Shown here: piece after piece, positions 1-4,653 of the stretch
How the letters are laid out: each line of letters starts with the position of its first letter
How positions within the stretch are numbered: the first letter of the stretch is position 1
Translations under genes and position numbers: made by a program
The notes under the pieces: model-generated
The model's database searches: none
The model's input: only the letters and a program-made list of their open reading frames with translations
What the model was told of the DNA's origin: nothing
From: Methyloprofundus sp.
GTDB lineage: Bacteria; Pseudomonadota; Gammaproteobacteria; Methylococcales; Methylomonadaceae
DNA length: 9,475 nucleotides
Direction of reading: 5' to 3'
Assembly: GCA_013138555.1 (NCBI GenBank)
Contig: WTCN01000314.1
Location: forward strand, 1-9,475

Positions 1-200
1 AACAGGCTGATGCGCTTGATAAACTGGAAGGTTTTGCAAGTTTTTATGGTGCTGATTTTTATCAATTGCCACGCAATACCCAGAAAATCACCCTGGAAAA
101 AACAGACTGGCAAGTGCCTGCACATTATCCTGTCTCAGAAAAAAACCAGCTAACACCGTTAAAAGCAGGCGAAACATTACACTGGAAATTGAAAAGCTAA
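1..200 (+). CDS. pyrC: Dihydroorotase, C-terminal end (partial, 5' end outside window)
   Basis: The open frame starts at the window edge (first full codon at base 3) and ends at TAA 198-200, leaving the last 65 residues. The stretch LEGFASFYGADFYQLPRNT and the final LKAGETLHWKLKS match the end of class II (E. coli-type) dihydroorotase, where a 'F-S-NGPxFYGLP' segment and 'PLxAGETxxW' close the protein. The enzyme is a cytoplasmic zinc amidohydrolase that interconverts N-carbamoyl-aspartate and dihydroorotate, the third step of pyrimidine synthesis. Its metal ligands lie upstream and cannot be checked here. The gene converges on the mlaA homologue, with a REP-like hairpin between the two stops that may end both transcripts. 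pyrC beside rnt is, from memory, a familiar order in Pseudomonas-like genomes; here an mlaA gene sits between them. The identification is strong for such a short piece because several family-specific blocks align in order. Confidence 0.9.
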   Translation, partial: QADALDKLEGFASFYGADFYQLPRNTQKITLEKTDWQVPAHYPVSEKNQLTPLKAGETLHWKLKS

Positions 201-208
201 ACGCATAA

Positions 209-237
209 GTAGGGTGGGCAACGCTTCTCTGCCCACC
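209..237 (+). repeat. GTAG-headed REP-like palindrome between pyrC and mlaA
   Basis: A GTAG tetranucleotide (209-212) is followed directly by a perfect 8-bp inverted repeat, GGTGGGCA (213-220) and TGCCCACC (230-237), around a 9-nt loop. A G-U pair and two A-U pairs could extend the stem to about 210-240. It lies 9 bases after the pyrC stop and 30 bases before the mlaA stop, so both convergent transcripts would run through it. GTAG followed by a GC-rich palindrome is the known layout of REP sequences moved by RAYT (REP-associated tyrosine transposase) enzymes. No T-run follows the stem on either strand, so a classical intrinsic terminator is not proven. It shares its layout, though not its stem sequence, with the pair at 1811-1897. 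Confidence 0.7.
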
Positions 238-266
238 TTATTCAGGTAATAAGGCCACCTTCTAAC

Positions 267-1079
267 TTATTCTAAATCCAAATCTTCCAGATCTAAATCC
301 AAGTCTTCCAGATCTAAATCCAAGTCTTCTAATTCATCTTCATCCAGATCATCAAATTCCAATGGCTGTGCAGCACCATCACTGATCAAATAATCCCTTT
401 GCTGCAAATAAGCAGAACGAAAAAATATATAACGATCCATTGCCGCTTCCGATGCCACCGCCTCTGCACCTAAAAAGTCTGCACGTACATCAATAACTTC
501 CACTGTCCGTAAGCCTACCGCTGCCCAGCTCACCCAGTTATTTCCAAACAAGAAAGTATAGGTAAGTGGGTGTAAAGCAGTATCACCTATATAGCCCCCA
601 ACCCCTCTGACAGAACTAGGTCCATAAAAAGGCATAACAAAATAAGGACCTCTAGGTACGCCCCAGACAGCAAGGGTTTGAGAAAAATCCTCGTTATGTT
701 TAGGCAAGTCAATCATTGTGGCAACATCGACCAGTCCAGCAATACCTACCGTACTATTCACTAAAAAGCGTGCGCCATCCATACCGCCTTGTTTAGGTTT
801 AGCCTGTAAAAAATCATTTACAGTCACACCTATATCTTTTAAATTGGAAAAGAAATTACTAATACCAACATCGACAAACTCAGGAGTCACCCATTGATAG
901 CCTTTGGCAACAGGTTTTAAAATATATTTATCGACCTCATCATTGAATGCCAATATATCCCGGTTCATTCCTTCCCACGGGTCAACGGGGTCAGGGTGGG
1001 GAACGGTAGTGCATGCTTGTAATACACTCAAACAACCCACACCTATAATAACCTTAGATCTTCTTACTTTATTTAACAT
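267..1079 (-). CDS. mlaA: MlaA (VacJ) family outer-membrane lipoprotein with acidic C-terminal tail
   Basis: This encodes a 270-residue lipoprotein of the MlaA/VacJ family. In E. coli, MlaA sits in the outer membrane with OmpC/OmpF and removes misplaced phospholipid from the outer leaflet, handing it to periplasmic MlaC and the MlaFEDB importer. The N-terminus has a basic start, a hydrophobic core and a lipobox LQAC with the lipidated Cys at residue 23. The family signature DPWEGMNRDILAFND follows the processed N-terminus, and further on come the conserved blocks FLVNSTVGIAGLVD and WGVPRGPYFVMPFYGPSS. Length is near the usual 230-260 residues until the end. Residues 241-270 then form a tail of only Asp, Glu, Leu and one Phe (19 of 30 acidic), encoded partly by 21-bp tandem repeats. 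The ATG at 1079 is preceded by TAGGCGAG, a usable if close ribosome site. No mlaFEDCB genes are in the window, so this is a stand-alone copy as in E. coli. Confidence 0.93.
   Translation of the reverse strand: MLNKVRRSKVIIGVGCLSVLQACTTVPHPDPVDPWEGMNRDILAFNDEVDKYILKPVAKGYQWVTPEFVDVGISNFFSNLKDIGVTVNDFLQAKPKQGGMDGARFLVNSTVGIAGLVDVATMIDLPKHNEDFSQTLAVWGVPRGPYFVMPFYGPSSVRGVGGYIGDTALHPLTYTFLFGNNWVSWAAVGLRTVEVIDVRADFLGAEAVASEAAMDRYIFFRSAYLQQRDYLISDGAAQPLEFDDLDEDELEDLDLDLEDLDLDLEDLDLE
271..333 (-). repeat. Three 21-bp tandem repeats encoding an LEDLDLD-type heptad at the MlaA C-terminus
   Basis: Three head-to-tail 21-bp copies lie at 271-291, 292-312 and 313-333, just inside the mlaA stop. The first two differ at one base and the third differs only near its right end. 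Each copy encodes seven residues of Leu, Glu and Asp. The unit is a multiple of three, so slippage could add or remove whole heptads without shifting the frame. Confidence 0.85.
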
Positions 1080-1168
1080 TACTCGCCTAATTTACTAGCA
1101 AAAGTTTATCCATTCAAAAACTTCGCGTAACATACCATATTTTTCTCAGCGATTTAATATTTAACACC
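1080..1168. promoter_or_regulatory. Divergent promoter region between mlaA and rnt
   Basis: These 89 bases separate the starts of two divergent genes and must hold at least their proximal promoters unless transcription starts inside a gene. For mlaA (minus strand), an extended -10 TGGTATGTT ends in TATGTT (complement of 1129-1134), with only a weak -35 17 bp upstream. For rnt (plus strand), TTCAAA (1113-1118) and CATATT (1136-1141) are spaced by 17 bp and match four of six consensus bases each. TTTAAT at 1153-1158 is an alternative -10 that would give an almost leaderless transcript. No clear operator palindrome was seen. All of these assignments are by eye and weak. Confidence 0.4.
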
Positions 1169-1798
1169 ATGGAAATAGTCAAGCACCCATTAAACGAACG
1201 ATTTAGAGGCTACCTACCTGTGATTGTTGATATAGAAACAGCGGGCTTTGATGCTAAAAAAAATCCGCTATTAGAAATCGCTGCCGTTATTGTTGAATAT
1301 GATGACCAGCAGGAACTAAGGATTAGCGAAAGCCATGCTGCACATATTATTCCCTTTGAGAATTCAACTTTAGATCAGGCTGCATTAAAATTCACCGGCA
1401 TAGACCCATACCACCCCTTTCGTATGGCGGTCAGCGAAAAGGAAGCATTAAGCAAATTATTCAAACCTATCAAACAGGCGGTCAAGCGCAATCAATGTAG
1501 CCGCGCCATCTTAGTCGGGCATAACCCCACTTTTGATATTACCTTTCTTAATGCAGCCATAGAGCGCACAAAGATAAAGCGCAGCCCTTTCCATCCATTC
1601 AGTAGCTTTGATACAGCAACTCTAGGTGGGTTAATGTACCAGCAAACGGTATTGGCCAAAATAGGCAAAGAGGCAGGCATGGAATGGGATAATGAACAAG
1701 CGCATTCAGCGCTGTATGATGCCAGACAAACAGCAGAAATTTTTTGCAAGATTGTTAATCGCTGGAAACAGCTGGAAGCATTGGACACAGGGGAGTAG
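1169..1798 (+). CDS. rnt: Ribonuclease T
   Basis: This encodes a 209-residue DEDDh-family 3'-5' exoribonuclease. In E. coli, homodimeric RNase T trims the 3' ends of tRNA (including CCA end turnover), 5S and 23S rRNA, and also acts on single-stranded DNA. All five catalytic residues are visible: D21 and E23 in IVDIETAGF, D123 in GHNPTFD, and H179 and D184 in QAHSALYDARQTA. Each is numbered two lower than its E. coli partner. The RNA-binding arginines of the E. coli 'DRFRG' segment are kept as R11 and R13 in NERFRG, and the family segment KRSPFHPFSSFDTA is present. Length and start agree with the family (E. coli 215 residues), so ATG 1169 is well supported although no Shine-Dalgarno sequence lies before it. 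The gene is divergent from mlaA and converges on the zinc-ribbon gene, with a long palindrome (1811-1897) 12 bases past its stop that may terminate it. Confidence 0.96.
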   Translation: MEIVKHPLNERFRGYLPVIVDIETAGFDAKKNPLLEIAAVIVEYDDQQELRISESHAAHIIPFENSTLDQAALKFTGIDPYHPFRMAVSEKEALSKLFKPIKQAVKRNQCSRAILVGHNPTFDITFLNAAIERTKIKRSPFHPFSSFDTATLGGLMYQQTVLAKIGKEAGMEWDNEQAHSALYDARQTAEIFCKIVNRWKQLEALDTGE

Positions 1799-1810
1799 GA
1801 TTTTTAGTTC

Positions 1811-1897
1811 CGTAGGTTGGGGTGAGCTTGCGAACCCCAACAATCAATAGCTTACCTAGCCTCAATTGTTGGGGTTCATGCTTCACCCCAACCTACG
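1811..1897. repeat. Inverted pair of GTAG-headed REP-like elements (BIME-like)
   Basis: Two copies of a 33-34 bp element lie in opposite orientation at 1811-1844 and 1865-1897, with a 20-nt spacer. The arms agree exactly over the outer 15 and inner 13 bases and differ only in the small central loop. Each arm is itself a hairpin: GTTGGGGT (1816-1823) with ACCCCAAC (1834-1841), and GTTGGGGT (1868-1875) with ACCCCAAC (1885-1892). Each arm has GTAG at its outer edge (1812-1815 on plus, complement of 1893-1896 on minus). This matches the structure of bacterial interspersed mosaic elements built from RAYT-type REPs. It lies between the convergent stops of rnt (1798) and the zinc-ribbon gene (1958), so it can fold in either transcript as two small hairpins or one long one, and could serve as a bidirectional terminator or 3'-end stabiliser. 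Confidence 0.8.
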
Positions 1898-1957
1898 CAT
1901 AATACTTTCACAGCCTCAAAGTTAACCAAAAAAAGCTGTCAGTAAAAGCTGTTTAAA

Positions 1958-2203
1958 TTACTCATTATATTTTCCACTTTCTAGATTTTTTTTGATGTGC
2001 TTAGCACCTATCACCGCCAAAACAACAAATGCCCCAGGGGTTACAATTGCAGCGGCGACTGATGCAGAAATTTTTAATTTCTGCTGTCGGGTGCTAATGA
2101 GACTGGAGCTGCTTTTTTCGACTGGATACCTAAGCGCTCCGCATGAATGGCATAGAGGATATTCCTTTTCTTCCGTAGTACCACAAAAAGAACAATTTGA
2201 CAT
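1958..2203 (-). CDS. Small zinc-ribbon protein with one membrane segment, function unknown
   Basis: This encodes an 81-residue protein that I do not recognise as a named family. Residues 4-22 form a compact zinc ribbon, CSFCG and CHSCG, with four cysteines at 4, 7, 18 and 21. A Ser/Lys/Arg-rich linker (about 29-45) follows, then a single hydrophobic segment at about 47-66 (ASVAAAIVTPGAFVVLAVIG), then a short charged tail. The likely topology is a metal-binding head and a membrane anchor. Such small zinc-ribbon membrane proteins are common and mostly uncharacterised. The ATG at 2203 has only a weak ribosome site (GGTG), but a good -10/-35 pair lies at the right distance upstream. The coding case is supported by the intact zinc ribbon beginning four residues after the start and by its own promoter. 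It is codirectional with fadE but 132 bp downstream, so it is probably a separate transcript that may also receive read-through from the fad operon. Confidence 0.75.
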   Translation of the reverse strand: MSNCSFCGTTEEKEYPLCHSCGALRYPVEKSSSSLISTRQQKLKISASVAAAIVTPGAFVVLAVIGAKHIKKNLESGKYNE

Positions 2204-2235
2204 AGGCTACACCGTAAATTAATACTGATATTTGC

Positions 2236-2263
2236 ATAATAGCAGAAAAGTACAATGTTACAA
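2236..2263 (-). promoter_or_regulatory. Sigma-70-type promoter for the zinc-ribbon gene
   Basis: Reading the minus strand, TTGTAA (complement of 2258-2263, four of six consensus bases) and TATTAT (complement of 2236-2241, five of six) are separated by 16 bp. Transcription would start near 2229, about 25 bases before the ATG at 2203. The region between the fadE stop and this gene holds no clear terminator hairpin for the fad operon. Confidence 0.5.
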
Positions 2264-2335
2264 GTTCAGCATTTCTATAAACAGAATTTATTTACCTGAG
2301 AAACGAAGCACATCCTATATTACCTATATTTTTAA

Positions 2336-4636
2336 TTAATTGTACGCTCCCCCCGTCAACTGCTCAGGCAAAAAATCATCAACCCGAATCGCATTAAGCC
2401 GCGCTTCTTCAGCATTATGAATTAATTCAACATCCACTTTGCTGATGATATTTGCCTGCAACGCTTGTTGCAACACACTGCTTAAACTGCCTTTAGGCAA
2501 ATCCCCTTGTTTTTGAGCTGCATGTAATCTGGCCTCAATTGGAGCAGCCAGTAATACTGCTTTAAATGCTACTTCTATCCTGCCGGTTGCATCATCAGGG
2601 TTTACATTAATATAAATACCTGAAGTCAAACGCTCCCGGCTAGCAGTATCATTTAACAGTAGCTGAGTCAATTGTCCAACAAGCCGGTCCTGAGGAGGCG
2701 AATAAGGCTTCCCCAATGGAAACAACACAGTACGCAATAATACCGCTGGAATACGCGCCGGTAGCAGCCAGAACACTGCCAGTAAGGACTGTTGGGCGCG
2801 GTGCAGACTATACTGGCAGGCCCAATGTAAAAGCGGAATATCGTCCTCTTGTGATCCCTGATTTTCAAAGTGTTTGAGTACACACGAACAGAGATATAAA
2901 TGGCTTAATACATCGGCAAAGCGCCCTGAGATTCTCTCCTTGCGTTTTAAACTACCGCCTAAAGAAAGTAAGGCAAAATCAGCAGTCAACGCGAAACTAT
3001 TGCTAAGCCGGGTGAGCTGCTGATAATAGCAACGCGTGGTTTTATCACCGGGCGTTGTGCTGAAACGTGCATTACTCAACCCAAACCAGAATCCTCTGCC
3101 CAGGTTACTCAGAAAAAAACCTATATGCCTGCATAATATGCTATCAAATTCCTGTAAACCTTTAAGCCGATCCGCTTCAGCTAAAGCATTCATTTCGCTT
3201 TGCACAAAGGGATGGCAGCGTACTGCTCCCTGACCGAAAATCATCATGCTACGGGTCAGAATATTCGCGCCTTCCACAGTAATTCCAATGGGGATAATCT
3301 GATACAGACGACCGATATAATTTGCCGGGCCTAAACAAATACCAGACCCTCCCTGAATATCCATGCCATCATTGATAATACGCCGCATGCTTTCGGTTAG
3401 CTGGTATTTGACGATTGCTGAAATCACCGAGGGTTTATATCCATCATCTAATGCAGCACAAGTAACCTGACGTGCCGCGTCCATTAAATAAGTTGTTCCC
3501 GCCATACGCGCAAGTACCTCTTCGATACCTTCGAAAGCACCGAGAGGTAAATTAAATTGAGTACGAATACGTGCGTATGCTCCCGTGTTACGGCAGATAA
3601 ACTTTCCTGCCCCGACACTGAGTGCAGGCAAGGATATAGCTCGCCCGGTTGCAAGACATTGCATTAGCATTTTCCAGCCCTGCCCAACCTGTTCTGCCCC
3701 ACCAATCACCCAGTCTAGCGGGATAAAAACATCTTTTCCCCAGTTTGGACCATTCTGAAAAGCAGAATCTAATGGAAAATGGCGCTTACCGATGGAAACA
3801 CCTACAGTATCAGTCGGGATCAGTGCAAGCGTAATACCTAACGCTTCTTTGTCACTTAATAAATGCTCGGGATCAAAGAGTTTAAATGCCAAACCGAGGA
3901 CCGTTGCCACTGGCCCCAGAGTGATATAACGTTTTTCCCAGTTTAAACGAATACCAAGTTGCTCTTTGCCTTCAAATTCAGCGTAACACAGCACCCCGGT
4001 ATCAGGCATTGCTCCCGCATCACTTCCAGCCTGAGGTCCTGTTAGTGCAAAGGCAGGAATTTCAGCACCTGTCGCCAGACGGGGTAGATAATAGTCTTTT
4101 TGCTGTTCGCTGCCGTATGCCAATAGTAATTTAGCAGGCCCTAAGGAATTAGGCACCATAACGGTGACAGCCGCCGAAGTACTGCGACTGGAAATTTTCA
4201 TGACAATCTGGGAGTGCGCATACTCGCCAAACTCCAGGCCACCATAATGTTTAGGAATAATAATGCCACAGAATTTGTTTTGCTTGATAAAGTCCCATAC
4301 TTCAGGCGGCAAATCACGGCGCTTATGAGTAATATCCCAGTCGTCCAGCATGGCACATAAAGTTTCTACAGGACCATTGATAAACGCCTGCTCTTCATTA
4401 CTTAAACGAACGGCAGGCAGGTCTTGCAGCTTTTGCCAGTCAGGTTTGCCGGTAAACAACTCGGCATCCCACCAGGTATCGCCTGCTTCCAAAGCCTCGC
4501 GCTCCGTTTGCGACATTTTTGGCAAGGCTTTACGCATTTTATTAAATAGCGGTCGAGTCAGGAGATTGCGCCGTATGGGTGGAAAACTCAAACCGACAAT
4601 CCCGATTAAGATCGCAAACAAGACTTTTTCTGGCAT
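2336..4636 (-). CDS. fadE: Long-chain acyl-CoA dehydrogenase, FadE type
   Basis: This encodes a 766-residue FAD-dependent acyl-CoA dehydrogenase that turns acyl-CoA into trans-2-enoyl-CoA, the first oxidation of each beta-oxidation turn. It belongs to the long E. coli FadE class, not the 380-residue class. Residues 4-19 are a hydrophobic N-terminal segment, probably a membrane contact. Next come the FadE-specific GDTWWDAELFTGKPDW (52-67), the helical domain, the flavin-binding ALTGPQAGSDAGAM (197-210), and EKRYITLGPVATVLGLAFKL (234-253). TVEGANILTRSMMIFGQGAV (453-472) is the most conserved block and probably holds the catalytic Glu. The extra C-terminal domain follows, with GGSLKRKERISGRFADVLSHL (560-580) and a VDDF motif near the end. 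E. coli FadE has 814 residues; this copy lacks its first roughly 45 residues, which carry an additional membrane stretch, and is slightly shorter at the C-terminus. AGGAG lies 6 bases before the ATG. It is the last fad gene of the operon, 17 bp after fadN. Confidence 0.95.
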   Translation of the reverse strand: MPEKVLFAILIGIVGLSFPPIRRNLLTRPLFNKMRKALPKMSQTEREALEAGDTWWDAELFTGKPDWQKLQDLPAVRLSNEEQAFINGPVETLCAMLDDWDITHKRRDLPPEVWDFIKQNKFCGIIIPKHYGGLEFGEYAHSQIVMKISSRSTSAAVTVMVPNSLGPAKLLLAYGSEQQKDYYLPRLATGAEIPAFALTGPQAGSDAGAMPDTGVLCYAEFEGKEQLGIRLNWEKRYITLGPVATVLGLAFKLFDPEHLLSDKEALGITLALIPTDTVGVSIGKRHFPLDSAFQNGPNWGKDVFIPLDWVIGGAEQVGQGWKMLMQCLATGRAISLPALSVGAGKFICRNTGAYARIRTQFNLPLGAFEGIEEVLARMAGTTYLMDAARQVTCAALDDGYKPSVISAIVKYQLTESMRRIINDGMDIQGGSGICLGPANYIGRLYQIIPIGITVEGANILTRSMMIFGQGAVRCHPFVQSEMNALAEADRLKGLQEFDSILCRHIGFFLSNLGRGFWFGLSNARFSTTPGDKTTRCYYQQLTRLSNSFALTADFALLSLGGSLKRKERISGRFADVLSHLYLCSCVLKHFENQGSQEDDIPLLHWACQYSLHRAQQSLLAVFWLLPARIPAVLLRTVLFPLGKPYSPPQDRLVGQLTQLLLNDTASRERLTSGIYINVNPDDATGRIEVAFKAVLLAAPIEARLHAAQKQGDLPKGSLSSVLQQALQANIISKVDVELIHNAEEARLNAIRVDDFLPEQLTGGAYN

Positions 4637-4653
4637 AGGATACTCCTAATAAA

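Noticed and set aside
1931..1952. Direct repeat AAAAGCTGT at 1931-1939 and 1944-1952
   Set aside because: A 9-bp AT-rich pair just past the stop of the zinc-ribbon gene, too short and isolated to assign a function.
1992..2222. 76-residue plus-strand open frame opposite the zinc-ribbon gene
   Set aside because: The minus-strand frame has a four-cysteine ribbon, membrane helix and promoter; the plus-strand frame has no recognisable features.
2277..2291. Possible terminator hairpin ATAAA/TTTAT downstream of fadE
   Set aside because: A five-base all-AT stem is too weak, and no T-run follows on the minus strand.
2314..2330. Direct repeat CCTATATT at 2314-2321 and 2323-2330 just past the fadE stop
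   Set aside because: A short AT-rich pair likely by chance; no regulator site pattern is recognised.
4350..4649. 99-residue plus-strand open frame opposite the start of fadE
   Set aside because: Antisense shadow of conserved FadE sequence with no domain or ribosome site.
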